The translations under genes were made by a program, and so were the position numbers. Of a DNA stretch of 64,000 nt, positions 51,180 to 62,702 are shown one piece after another. How positions within the stretch are numbered: the stretch's first letter is position 1; each line of letters begins with the position of its first letter. The notes under the pieces are model-generated. The model was given only the letters and a program-made list of their open reading frames with translations. It searched no databases and was not told the origin of the DNA. The DNA comes from Phymatolithon calcareum (Eukaryota; Rhodophyta; Florideophyceae; Hapalidiales), in NCBI GenBank assembly GCA_977006965.1, contig OZ345362.1:124001-188000 (forward strand), given 5' to 3'.

Positions 51180-52060
51180 GTTCGCTCTTCCATCTTCAAG
51201 CTTGCGGGACAACAGCCGAAAAAGGTCGAAGAAGTCTCTTACCTTTGCATCTCACTAAGCGATCAGGGAATTACAGAGACAAAAATGCTGGAGCGTATCA
51301 GACATGCCAAGATCGCTGTGTATCAACTTAGATCTCGCGGTCTCGCATTATGGGGCTTAGCCCCTTGCACGCAGTCAGAACATAAAAGGCGTTGATACAA
51401 CTAAGGTGGGAGTACGCCATGCACCTGACACCATGGACGCCAAGAGTACAGACAGCTATTTCAGAAGTGGAGAAGACATTTTTCACACAATTGTTTGGCC
51501 CAGTCGCGAAAAACAGAACCGTCAGGCGTCGCCCTCTGTGCCGTGTACACAATGCAGAAAACAGGAGACTTGTTTAAGCATTCCGAATGCTAGAGCGAGG
51601 TAGAAATTGAAAACGCGCCTATTGGCCTGCCCAAGGGAAGAAAGAGACTTTGAGGAATTACAATGGGTGAGTCGAGACATTTCGGGAATAGTAACACATG
51701 AGCTTTTTGACAAAGCATTGCCCAATGTAAAGCAAGTAGTTACAGAGAAATCACTAAAGGACTTGCACTTCAAAGACGAAGGAGGCCTCTTGGTGTTCAA
51801 CGGAAGAGAAAAATTCCTTACGAACTTCCCGGGTTATCTCCGGTGATCATCCAACTTCCAAGAGCAAGGAACCGCCAATTGGCATTGAAAATGGGCATTC
51901 CGGCGTTTTCTCCCGAAGAGTACCACACTTCTCGAAAATAAATTCGGGGATACCGTACCAGCTCTTATGATCGATCTCAAGGAGTACTTTGGAAGATACA
52001 GCCTAACTGAAGAAGTAACTAAGGTGACTGAATAAGAAGAAGAAAGGTAGATTTTCATTT
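51180..52060 (+). mobile_element. LINE fragment, thumb and C-terminal part
   Basis: Reads VEEVSYLCISLSDQGITETK, then LIQLRWEYAMHLTPWTPRVQ and EVEKTFFTQLFGPVAKNRT, parallel to VPEVTYLGVSLDPGGVTDTL and ALVQPRWECAMHLTPWTED in subfamily A. The part 51607-51846 (LFDKALPNVKQVVTEKSLKD) belongs with the fragment at 6690-7100. Several stops and frame changes. No RT core. Confidence 0.75.
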
Positions 52061-52269
52061 AAAAGTTACCAACGCTTGTGCTGACACTCGGGGAAACTTT
52101 CCTAAGGCCAAGGGGTTTTGGCTAGATTCTGCCTGACGGGGTTTTCATTTCTTGTTGGTGTAACGCGACTCAGTGGACTTCAAAAACCCACCTCTGGTCT
52201 CTTTAGGGACCTCGAGGGGGAAAGTTACTCGCTTGTCCTGTGACACGCTGTAATTACAAGTTGCGTGTA

Positions 52270-52450
52270 GTCCTTACTTGTCCACAGCCTGAAATATGGC
52301 TAGGAGCTCGTCGAGTGCTCGCTTAGTCCAGGCGCTGTCTTCTTTGGAGAGTCTGTCACTAAGGTGACTGAGAAAGCACTCGATCAAGTACTGTTCTTCA
52401 CAATCGTATTCTATGTCGACCTCGAATAGAGCACGAGCCAGCAAGATAAG
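52270..52450 (-). mobile_element. LINE fragment, extreme C-terminus
   Basis: The reverse strand reads SAWTKRALDELLAIFQ, similar to ALDELLLFSK in the subfamily A copies. About 60 codons at most. The remaining bases of 52060-52990 show nothing I can name. Confidence 0.45.
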
Positions 52451-53219
52451 TTTCTGAACTAGTTATGAAACTCGAGAAGCGCACTCTAAGCTTTTCCCTC
52501 CAACCTTCAAGGAGCAGAGTTTTTGCAGCTAGGGCAGCGACTCCAAACTAAAATCGGCCTGCGCGCATGCGACCATAGTAAAGGGTCTACATGCAATCTA
52601 CCTTCAGCAAATTCTACATCACTGCAAGGTAGCGACAAGCATCAACAATGCAGACGAAAACTTCGGCTGTAAAATGGAATCTAAGCAAGTGAACCCAGCC
52701 CGTTAACTCATCACTTTGCACTTGAGGAAGTCCTCCGTTTCTCATCATAGTTTACAACAAGCGCTATGTGCATCTCCATAGTCTACAACTTATAAAACGA
52801 CAACCATGTGTTGTCAGCGTCTAAAACCGCCCGTGCTTAACCCTTCAAATCCGTCCCTGAATAATCTCCGCGAGTAAGAGGACTATCATCTCTCAAATAA
52901 ACATAACACTTTCACGTTTTTAACCTGATTCGTGACACTATAGCAAGCAGCGATATACAAATCAGAAAAACAACTCCCTGGGAAACGGATCAGAAATGCG
53001 ATTCCCTCCCTCGAAAAGGCACAGAACGAGTCCTCATCCGTTACACAGCAGCCGTGAGACAAGGAAGAGAGAAGAAAGCAGTACGAGTCTTGAAGTCATC
53101 ATACGATCGGTGCTCCGAAAGGAGTTTTGTGAGAAATTGACCTCAGAGTATCAGCAAACGTGGAATCGTTGGCTTCGCTCGCTCTGCAGAAGACTCTCTT
53201 CACTGCTATGAACGACGCA

Positions 53220-54390
53220 GGAAGAACACGAGGTATGAGCGAGCACGGAGTACATTTTTGCTGGTGACGTCATACTAATGGAGAAGAATGAAGAAGAGCT
53301 CCAGGAAATGGTCAATGATTGCTCAGATTGGGCGGAAGCCTATCGAATGAGTGGGTCAACCCGAAAGAGCTCTGTCATTTTTTTGGAATTGTTTAGTTGT
53401 TTATTTGAACGCCCTCATTAACACTCCTAAGACTGTACGAGAGCTCTGTCATACTCCCTAGCCGAAAGAATAGACAACCGTTTCTTCTGGCGAAAGAGGA
53501 AGTTCAAATAATACGCAGTGAACAATTGCCGAGAACGGAATTCGTGACGACAGGCTTCTGGAGCGATTCAAAAGCGCTGGCGCAAAAATGACGTTCATAA
53601 GTACCCTGGGCATGACAAGGAAAGGATACATTACAGAAAAATGCATCGGGCTTTTAAAAGCATTCATCCGGCTAGTATATGAATACGCCCCGCATATAAC
53701 ACACATCGAGAGAAGAAGTGAAAGTTCAAAGGACATCGCAATGATACTGTTTGGAAAGTGGAGAGGGCGGCACCGGAGAAGACTAATGAAGATATGCCAA
53801 ATAGAACCATAGGAATTCCGCCGACAGCACCTGCACTAAAAGTCAACACGAAGATTTGAACAGGTTGTGGAAGGGACAAGCGAGGCTGGGACAGATCTGG
53901 AAACTGAAACGCTTGAGTGCGTGCGCAAATCGAACACGCCAACTAACATCCAAGGCAGAAGTTCCCTCCGAGGAGTTTGGGAACAGCAAGATGAACGCCG
54001 TGCCAGGAAAATTACCTTTTCCAAGAATGGTATACTGAGCCAAGCAGCGAGGATGAAAGAAAGTAGGCACAGAATTCTCTGTGCAGGATGTATTGTACGT
54101 CCCTTTCCAAAACATCCGCCAATTTTGATAGAAGAAATGAGCAGTCGAGGATCATGGGCAGTTAGAGCATTCAACAGCACGCTGAGAAAGCCAAGATGGA
54201 CCCCTAAAGAGGGGAACAACGTGGCCATTGACGAGATACAGTACTACGATATTATGATTAAGGTAACTGAAGTTTCGAGTCTAGTAGAATGCTATTCATT
54301 CATTTATTTTTCGTATTCCGCTTGTGGGGCTAGCAGCACTTTGAGGGCGTTAGCTTATTCCATTCTAATATACTAGCTGCGATTTGGACT
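53220..54390 (+). mobile_element. LINE fragment, RT palm to C-terminus
   Basis: Starts in the RT palm with EYIFAGDVILMEKNEEELQE (the usual FADD is FAGD here), continues NDCSDWAEAYRMSGSTRKSS, then is interrupted by a short insertion (53379-53439) and goes on through thumb and C-terminal parts (KITFSKNGILSQAARMKESR, LIEEMSSRGSWAVRAF; frame 53867-54376). Frame changes are present. The catalytic Asp change alone would inactivate it. Confidence 0.7.
53379..53439 (-). mobile_element. 61-bp LINE B tail insertion with 13-bp target duplication
   Basis: Bases 53379-53439 are only the last 61 bases of a subfamily B LINE on the reverse strand, ending in an A-rich run. AGAGCTCTGTCAT stands on both sides (53366-53378 and 53440-53452). 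Removing the insert and one copy restores the reading of the host LINE. It is a clean example of extreme 5' truncation during target-primed reverse transcription. Confidence 0.9.
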
Positions 54391-54560
54391 GCTGCTTGCA
54401 CGTCGAGGTCCGGGATGTCGCCAAAGATTGATTCTGGGGTTGGTCGGACGCAGTGCAGTAGCACCTGACGTAATGAGATATTCGCCGACGTCAACACGAT
54501 TACTCTGTCCCATTTCTATTCCTGTTTTGTTTGCTTGTATTTCTTCCCTACTCATTCTGC
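54310..54560 (-). mobile_element. LINE fragment, 3' part, inverted partner of 55560-55760
   Basis: The reverse strand reads PTNPRINLWRHPGPRRAS; the forward strand near 55590 reads PTNPRVNLWRRPGPRHAS. DNA similarity continues to GTTGCTGGTCCCACAAG at 55700 and its counterpart near 54330. Confidence 0.6.
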
Positions 54561-55099
54561 CTAGTCACTCAGGCTCTTTTCTCACCTGTCTTGAGACATA
54601 TGGCGTCTTGTTATTTTGAGGCTGGGGCTGCATCTTTCTGTTCAGACGGCATCCCTTCAGAAGACGTACATGCTGTAAAGCGTATTTCTTCATCGTCTCA
54701 GATTAACAATTCAGCCCGCTGAGAAGGATTACATGAGCTTAAAAATTTGTAAATAACAACTTTCCGCAGACAATAAAAAACGGTTATCGTGGCGCGGCTT
54801 TGTTATCCTGTACAAAAGTCTTCTGAATGGGCGATGAGAAGAGATTCTGTTGCGTTCAGTCTCACTTATTCAAATTCTAGAATAGACAGGACCATGTTTA
54901 TTCTAGCGCTCAGGTTTGAGCAATTTGAGACCTACTTCTAACCAGCTTCGAGCTTTTGCTCCTCCAGCTGCGAGGAGTATTGGTTACACGTACATATCTG
55001 ACGGAGATCCGCGTGAACCACTCTTCCTAGCACGAGAGGACTCGAGTCTTTTTAGGCTTACCACATCCATAGTTCGCATCATGCGCTGGGTCTTTTGCA

Positions 55100-55760
55100 G
55101 ACAGGCTTGTCAAGGCTGGAAAAAGGAATGCTGCAAGAGCAGCTTTAGAGCACGATCACTTGAGAGCAAAAGACTTGGAAAACACCAGAAACTTCAACTA
55201 TCTGAGAGTAGTGCAGCCCACCGGCGGAGACCAGATGGTAAACGTTAGTCACCGCGTTTCAATAGCCCGGGCCCGCTGCAAATAACTCAAACGAATTTTA
55301 CAAACAAGATCCTATCCCAGGATTTCCGATTACGTATCCTGCGCTGCTCTGTCTCCTCAACTCTCTACACTGTTGCGAATCATGGAAGCTAGCTGAAAAT
55401 GTTTGGAAAAATCAGATCCACTGACGCCAAGTTGTTGTCCAGAATATCAGGAAGACAATTGCGGAGGAGTCTAGAAACCCCACAATCGTTGTGGTATTTT
55501 TCGCTAGAGGCAAACGATGGAGTTGACTCGCACACATCTTCAGGATGGACGAAAGTGGCTTGGTTCATCAAGTGTTACTTCAGCGCGTCCAACCAATCCC
55601 AGAGTTAATCTTTGGCGACGTCCCGGACCTCGACATGCAAGCAGAAGTCTAAGTCGCAGAAAATAGATTAGAATGGAAGAATCTTAGGCCCTCAAAGTGT
55701 TGCTGGTCCCACAAGTGGAATACGCAAAATTAAAGAATGAATACATGTATATATGGGATC
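55100..55760 (+). mobile_element. LINE fragment, thumb and C-terminal part
   Basis: NFNYLRVVQPTGGDQMVNVS and then HRVSIARARCK fit the segment after the RT palm (YLGV-, then Ri-A). CAALSPQLSTLL and the PTNPRVNLWRRPGPRH stretch follow. Stops interrupt it at several points. Confidence 0.6.
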
Positions 55761-57650
55761 CTATTGTTCACTCGTGAAGGTTGCAAATGTATTCGGTAAA
55801 TGCAATGCAGTCGGCTGTCTGGCACACATCTTCGGGATCGACGATTTACTCCTTCTCTGGTCGAAGATAATCTTTCTGTTGTGCTTTTTCAGTCGCATCT
55901 TGTGCTGCATAAATATGATCATTGGTACTGACTCGGGTGGTTCTCCTCAACAAAAGTGGACCATGTGTACGGCAGCGTTCACATCAACTAAACTTCAGGT
56001 GGTTTCTGCGATGCACCTTTAGACGATACTTCGCAAAACGTAGCAAGGTTCACTCGAAACTACGCTCCTGCACTCTTTCGAAGGCCGAAGATCATCTGCC
56101 AGAGAAAGAAAAAATTTCACGGTGAGATAATTCACCTCACAAGCACTGCAATCGTAGAGCAACGAGGAGCTTTCTGTTTGAGAATTGGTTTGTGAAGGCC
56201 CTAACTCCAGATCGAAATAGATCATGCAGTAGATTATGACTGCCTTTCTCTACTATTTGACTTCGTTCCTTGGTTCGAAACTAAACCAAATCACAGGCGT
56301 TATCATCGATCCAGCGCGCAACCAAAACTTGAATTCCGTGTGGAGAATACTGCACAGAAATGTGCAAACATGCTTGATATTATGCTTCATCCTGGTCCAC
56401 GTCCAGCACGTAGAGTGGGGACTCTGGTTAAAGCACTTCCAATATATTGATCAATATTTAAATTTTCGAGTCTCAGAAGCGGGGAAAGCGCGCTACATAG
56501 ACAGTTCTCTTCTTCATCAAGATATAAAAATGCAACTTGTAGATACACAAGGATGCAATGGCGCCAGGAGCTGCAGGAATAGATGACGCAAATTTAGGCA
56601 TCTGTTCTGCGAGCAGGAAGCACCAAATATGCTTCTAGCGCACTCCATTGCTGAAGGGTAATCGGATGCCTCCTTAAGGAGTTCCCCATTCGTAGATTTA
56701 GTGGGACCATATCATCAGAGAGAGGTCATCCGCTTTCAACATAAACCCAACCTTATCTTTACACTCTCAGTGATTACAAACCGTATCGGGGGAGCATATC
56801 TCTCAGGAAAATCACAACAAAGCCTTGACGTACTCGAAAGACATCAGTAAAATCAACCTAGTTGAATATAGACCAGAAGACTCAAGAAACGAGTGAGCGA
56901 AAGTGACTAACGCGCGAAAATCGGATCTTGTGCAGGCTCATAGAATCCAACTGTCGATCCGGAATCACGAAATATTATAAGAATCTTCCAATCAAATTCT
57001 AGAAATTATACTAAGGTGAGATTGACAGTTACTTGCAGGCCCGTACTATGAAATGTAAATCCGGAATCAATCCCCAAAAAATTGTCCAATCAAATTCTAA
57101 AAGCATTATCGGAGATCTATTTTTATGCAGTCTAAGTATAAAAGCCATGAAACAGAAGAGAGTCGACCAGATCCAGTACGAGATCAGCTCTCAGGCTCTT
57201 AGCCATTTCGGTATTGAGATATTCAAGCCATCGTTCACTTAGCAACTTCAACTAATTTCTAATCTTCGTGAATATCTCACAGTTGTTTCGGTCTTACTTT
57301 TGCTTATGAATATATTTCCATGAAAAGATCAATTGACATAATATCTTTTCGTCGCGTCATCTTGCGAAAGGTGCATTTGGGGCATTACCGTGCATTTCAC
57401 TTCATTCATCGACGTTCAAATCTCTTGATATCGTCTTTCACTCGATCTGCACATGAATGGTAACAAAAGTAGAATTCATGGGCTTAGGTTTCAATTGTAT
57501 AATGACGCATGCAAGTGGAGAATAATCGCTATGGAGAAAAAAACGTTAAGTACGGTACAAGAATGGAAAGTTCGTGCATGCAAGTGTCGAAAAACGAAGC
57601 TGTATCCTATAAATGTGAAAATATTAATCGGAGGAGTAATACTCAGCTCG
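55761..57650. other. AT-rich stretch without a recognised gene
   Basis: Frames of up to 116 codons (56236-56586, +) show no motif. A short direct repeat (CCAATCAAATTCTA at about 56989 and 57086) is present. It is probably old repeat DNA. Confidence 0.35.
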
Positions 57651-57659
57651 AAAAACGGC

Positions 57660-58713
57660 ATGACCACAGTTTTCCATTTGCAAAATTGTTCTAACGTGCC
57701 GGCGAAGATGCGCGATACGCAAAGCATCGGTTGCGAAAAGCGTTCGTCGCATGCTTCCCAGTTGCACGAGACACTCCAGACATTTTGAAGAGAGGGTTGA
57801 TTCAGTCTTACACAATTCTTTGTAGAAATCCATGAACAAAGAGAACGTGTTTCTGTCCTCAATAACCACATGCCATTCAACGGGAACATGAATTGTCCCA
57901 GTATCGTCATTGCATTCATCCACAGTTCCACAGACAAAGTCAAAGCTCAGACACGCCAGAGCTAAATCTAGTCCGTTGTGGAGAAGGGTGGGAAACGCAG
58001 CGGGAGTAGAAACTTTGGACAGAGTTACGAGGGCGATCTGGAAAAAATTTTGCAGCACGAGCTGGTGAAAAGATATGCTGACTTTGCGAGATTAAGCTTG
58101 CGAAAAACTTCTCCGGTAGGATGAGGTTGAAGTACTATTCATTTCCGAAACCAGGCGAGAAAGTGCTTGAAGGCCAATTACGCAATGCTCTGTGGATGCC
58201 TTCAAGAAGGAGCTGAGGTCATCAACGATAGTTCTGTGAATATCATCATCATTCCACCCGAGCTTCGTAACTCTGCAGAGCAAAGTGTTAAGTTCCATTA
58301 TCACAAAAGACTGAAGCTGCGGACCGTTCCTGACGAGATAATTCATCACATAATTGAGTAATTGCTCGCGCTCATTCTCGGATAGCTGGACCCAATGACT
58401 CGTTCCTAGCTTTGTCAGGGTCCAGGCAGCAAACGTTTGTACATAGGGCATCTGTGAAATAGAGCGCAACGGAGATAGGCAGAAAGACAGTCAGGCCGCT
58501 GATTTGAGGCCGGATCAAAGTAACGCAAGGTGGCCAGAATTTAGTGATTTGACGTACGCTTGAGTTTTCAAGAATCATGGTGCACTTGGGGTGATGAGAT
58601 GTGCTCATGGAGAGCGAAAGCAGGATAGACTCGGCTTGTTTTCTGACATTCGAGTCTTGAGCAGTGTACAACTGCTCACACATTTTTTCCACGCTAGCAA
58701 GATCGCTGGCCAT
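57660..58713 (-). pseudogene. XPO7: Exportin-7, 5' part of the gene (truncated)
   Basis: Exon 1 (58713-58558) starts MASDLASVEKMCEQLYTAQD, very like the start of animal and plant exportin-7 (RanBP16). A GT-AG intron follows (58557-58452, GTACGT...TTTCACAG, phase 0). Exon 2 reads YVQTFAAWTLTKLGTSHW, RNGPQLQSFVIMEL and RVTKLGWNDDDIHRTIVDDL. A TAA interrupts at 58094-58092, and homology goes on in the same frame (LALACLSFDFVCGT, CLECLVQLGSMRRTLF) to about 57660. Exportin-7 is an importin-beta-like nuclear export receptor that works with RanGTP, about 1,090 residues long; only the first about 285 are present. The stop and the truncation suggest a partial duplicate. Confidence 0.85.
58452..58557 (-). 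other. GT-AG intron in the exportin-7 fragment
   Basis: 106 bases with donor GTACGT and acceptor TTTCACAG on the reverse strand. Joining at these points keeps the frame and the order of conserved residues (ILENSS then PYVQTFA). It is the only intron I can defend in the window. Confidence 0.8.
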
Positions 58714-60390
58714 GGCGCTGGAGCCATTACGCGAAAGTAACGCCACTGCCGCGGCCATCCGAATCTTCGACTGGGAGATGTGATGGAATGATTGCGGGTT
58801 TGGAATACACTGCAGTACGGTAGGCTTTCTGCGGGGTGCACTTGAGCCCGCCAGCAACACTTTGTGGTAGGGGCTTTCAAAAAACATGAGCCTCTGAGGA
58901 GACAATACCACCAGTGACACCCATGCCGCAAGCCCACCCTATCATATATTCTCGCACTTTTGTCCACCTTGCTGCGGCAGCCCCGTATTTACTCAGAAAG
59001 TTTGACTTCAAAACTGGGGAATCGCTCACATACATACAGAGACGCTTGGCAGGTGGATTGTACGGAGATACGCAGACAGTATTCTTTCGGTGCAGGCAGC
59101 AACCATGCTCTTCGGGAGTGCAGTGTGTAATGGAAGTGCTCTCGCAATGCAGTACTCCGGCTTGACGATAGGAAGAGGAATAGAATAGATTTAGAGTCAA
59201 TCTATAACATAGAAATTTGTTTTCAAATGTGTTCGTAAATCGCCATGGTTCGACACTTGTACCACGGCCACTGCTGGGGCCATGGTCGACTGTCCTAGAC
59301 ATGAGAACACTCATTGGAGCTCGCGGCAGTATGCAGTATGACTCACGCTCCACTCCTGTTGTAGAGCAGATCCGTCTCGCAGCACAAACTCGCAATCACA
59401 TTCTGAACTTGCAAGATAAGGGTCGACAGGCGTGACTAGTACTTGTTTTGAATTTGGAGCTGTGGACAGAGATATTATCACCTTCAGTAACCAGTACTGT
59501 ACTTAGCTTCAAGCTCGCTGCAAGCAGGATGGTCTTAAAGAAGTGAGCTGTAAGGGGTTCCCTCTTGTTAAGAAAAAACCATGCTGTCTGCTCCCGGAGA
59601 AAAAGAAGTCCGATGTCCGTCGCAACCATGTATCCAGTAGGGTTGCATATAACGCACATGCAAATTACTTCGAAAAGCTTAGCACATCCCTCATTACGAG
59701 GCTTTGTACAAGCCTAGAAGAACTGGACCGCTTTATACATAAGACTCTTCACAAACCAAACCCCTGCTCTTGTCCGCATTTCGTGTTTCGTTTCGAGAAG
59801 AATGAGAATATATATGACGATACTTTATCCCTCCACTCCAACATCTTCTGCAGAGTTTTTCTGGAAATCTCCCCATAGACATTCTAGAATTATAAAGAAG
59901 GCTTCCACAGCATAAGGGCTCTGTAATATGCGCTCCAATCCTCCGTGAAAAGCAGATTACAGAAATTGCCTAAGGTCTGCTAAAATTACTTTCTCTTCTG
60001 ACTCAACAATGACAGTAACCTTGCAGATTTGAAGAACTTTAGCTCCGACAACGGCAATCCGAGACTGCTCGGAATTTGAATGTGTTCTGAAAGATAATGA
60101 AGAACGTAAGACCGAATTTGCTCATCTAATGAAGTTCTTTCTGCTTAAAAAAGATGATCCACTACTTCTTCAGTTTTGTGGTCGAAGTCGACGAGAAGCC
60201 GTCTTTTTTCGACGCACGAAGAATAGTTGAGTCTCGAATTTTCACGAACAGAGCAAGAAAAATCGTCAGCGTATGATAGCACAAGGATTTCGACTGTACA
60301 GAATGCTTAAACAGGGTATCATGTTGACATAGCTGTCCAAAGCTTGAAATGTGCCATCTTCATCACGCAAATTTCGAAAAAGCTGTGGCA
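58714..60390. other. No recognised gene
   Basis: The upstream part may hold the exportin-7 promoter. The frame before its ATG is open to 58920, with an alternative ATG at 58758 (MAAAVALLSRNG). Other frames, including a 172-codon one (59395-58877, -), show no motif. Confidence 0.35.
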
Positions 60391-60394
60391 AATC

Positions 60395-61090
60395 AGCAGA
60401 CGCCGAGAAGCTACCAAAGCATTGGAAAAAATAATTGCTATTGTAATTATTTAAATTATTGTTCCAATAATTTATTCCTGAGTCGCGCATATTTATTGTA
60501 TTTATTGAGATCTTCGTGGTTACGACAAGTATTTTATTTATTTGAAAGCATTATTTACTCGAGAACGCTCGACTAAGTCTACGTTTCTGGGGGAGAATGA
60601 CAGCATTTTGGCCTGACGATTATATTGTTTATTTGGGCCCGATGGTATTCTTGAACAGTAAAGTGACATGTTTGTCATCGATAGCACATGACGTGTCGGC
60701 TGCGGACTCCTCATTTAGGATTATGAAAACCATGGCAATCAACACAGTACAACGGGAACTGCGTAACAGGCGAGCACCGCTTGGTAGCACCCAATATGCC
60801 GCGAGTTTTCGGTAAGCATGTTCGCGATGAGTTTTTCACACAGTCGGATCCCAACTCCGCTGTGTGGACTTGCAAATGTGGAACGCAGACGTCAATGCTA
60901 TCGTGACAGAAAGCAGCTAGATGGATCCAATAATTGGGAATAACCAGTTATTTATTCCTCACTGAACTTAAATACAATAATTTATTCCTTCTGCGCTCAA
61001 CAGTCTTGATATTTATTCTCGACACTGCGCGAGAAAAGAATAAAAATAAATAAATAATTCCAATGCTCTGGAAGCTACTATGGCTTCGGG
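60395..61090. repeat. AT-rich segment with AATAATTTATTCC repeats and inverted ends
   Basis: AATAATTTATTCCT occurs at about 60467 and 60970, with a related form at about 60950. GAAGCTACCAAAGCATTGG (60397) has an imperfect inverted counterpart near 61055-61075 (CCAATGCTCTGGAAGCTAC). The arms are short and diverged, so an old foldback-type insertion is only a possibility. Confidence 0.4.
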
Positions 61091-61550
61091 ATGCTGACCT
61101 CTCTGTTGTTCGCGCATTACTTCGGAGCTGTAGAAAGCACCAAATTGGTGAACTCCCAGTAACAGCCAGTTCCCAATCCTTGTAGATAGTAACTACGGGG
61201 GAAAAAAACTAAGTAAATTTGTCCGTGACAAATACAGCTTGATTCGATGCTACCTTCATTCAAGAAGAATAACGTTTAGTGACCCGTTTGCTGAAAAGCG
61301 AGTCACAATTGAAGCTCCGTTCTCACCAAGCCCATCGCCAGTGCACCCAAGCCCTAAGTGTTTTTCAATAAAGATTTCATTTTTGTCTCTGCTCAAACTC
61401 CCACGTTCACAATTCTTCTGAATACACGTCACACCTGGCGATAACTCTCTCTCACAGGATTCTAGTGCAACAAGTGAGGTAGCTAGTGGTGATCGTGGAG
61501 TGGAAAATGAGTTCATTAAGCGAAATCTGCAAGATGAGCGAGAATATAAG

Positions 61551-62297
61551 TTAGGGAGGCGCTTCAAAACGCCTATTCGAAAGTCTCAAAGAAGGCGGCA
61601 ATCTACAGAATTTTTGAAACTTGATGGGATAAAGAGACGACAGGATCTTGACGTCTTTTTCTCGACTTTCTGTAATTTCCATCTGCACCTGATTGCGTTG
61701 ATATGGACCATTAAACGTCGAGGTGATGGTTTGCAGTTGCACATCTCGTTCCTGAGTGAATATTGTGCTCATTTTCACCGGACTTTCCTCGTTCGGAGCA
61801 TGCGTCGCGATGGTCGCCGCCGGACGCCAGAGTCCGTTCGAAATCTGCGTCTTCTCACTCGTGAGCTGCTTCAAACGGTTACGTAGTTCCAAGGCCTCTT
61901 TTTCTGCCTTGTCCCGATCCGCTTCGGTGCGGGCGAGTTCAGCGGCATACCCGTCACGCTCCTTGATGACCCTGTCAAGAGCGTGGGCTCTCTCTATATT
62001 CAGAACTTCTCGATATACCCGAGTTGAGGCGGCTGATTTGCGGTTGTTCAGCAGTCGACGGTTGTACTTGTGCGCGTCAGATAGGGCACCGGACGCGCCG
62101 GGGACCGGAGGGTCAGGTTCAGCGGGAGCTCGTATGCGCTTGAATCTCTCACGCGCCTCTTCGGCGCGTAGGACGCAGTCTGAGATTGCTGCAGAGTCGA
62201 TATTTCTCTTGATGCCGCGCTCACGAAAGTATGTGTCGAGAAAGTCGGAGGGATCGGCGACGTCACGAGCCTTGGTCTTGTCCTTCTTTCCGGTCAT
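61551..62297 (-). CDS. bZIP transcription factor-like protein
   Basis: 248 residues from ATG 62297 (MTGKKDKTKARDVADPSDFL). The basic region is NRKSAASTR at 85-93, which fits the bZIP pattern N-x2-(S/A)-A-x2-(S/T)-R, preceded by YNRRLLN. A long coiled coil follows (about 97-147: ALDRVIKERDGYAAELARTE, ALELRNRLKQL) that would form the dimerising zipper. bZIP proteins bind DNA as dimers in the nucleus. The N-terminus is charged, and the C-terminal third has no known domain. The gene is single-exon with no disruption. Its 3' neighbour on the same strand is unassigned, and LINE DNA starts 400 bases upstream. The target genes are unknown. Confidence 0.8.
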   Translation of the reverse strand: MTGKKDKTKARDVADPSDFLDTYFRERGIKRNIDSAAISDCVLRAEEARERFKRIRAPAEPDPPVPGASGALSDAHKYNRRLLNNRKSAASTRVYREVLNIERAHALDRVIKERDGYAAELARTEADRDKAEKEALELRNRLKQLTSEKTQISNGLWRPAATIATHAPNEESPVKMSTIFTQERDVQLQTITSTFNGPYQRNQVQMEITESREKDVKILSSLYPIKFQKFCRLPPSLRLSNRRFEAPP

Positions 62298-62702
62298 CTT
62301 GGTCGCTGGACGGGATGCATTCGCACGGTTGTGGATCGAATGCGCAGTGGAGTTTTCTCGGTTGCGCGGTGAGGATGGTCAGTTTTGAGCTCGGCTATTG
62401 CGCCTTGGTGGTCGAAACGAAGGGGTTCCCAAGTGCACGGACACGCCGGCCTTGCCAGCCTTGAATGACGGGTGTATGATAGAAGTATGATTTCTGGCCG
62501 GGGGAAAGTCTAAATTATTTTAGATGAAATTTCTCATACTGTATAGACATGAGCACTGTTTGGCTGAAGTGCGACTGAATTTGTAGCTAAAGAGTTTTCA
62601 AGATACACCATTGTAACAGAGCTAACACAGTGGCTGTATGTTTGGTGGATTTATGACAGCGCTATTATCAATGCATCGAGCTTCACCATGTGTGCGAGTT
62701 TT
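62298..62702. promoter_or_regulatory. Upstream region of the bZIP gene
   Basis: About 400 bases between the bZIP start and the LINE 3' end. No TATA box or other defined site can be pointed to. It must contain the promoter if the gene is expressed. Confidence 0.3.

Noticed and set aside
53836-54228. A reverse-strand 130-codon gene
   Set aside because: Antisense of a LINE C-terminal region that is recognised by its match to 9840-10085.
61756-62388. A forward-strand 210-codon gene
   Set aside because: Antisense of the bZIP coding sequence; rich in Ser and Arg as antisense frames of coiled coils often are.
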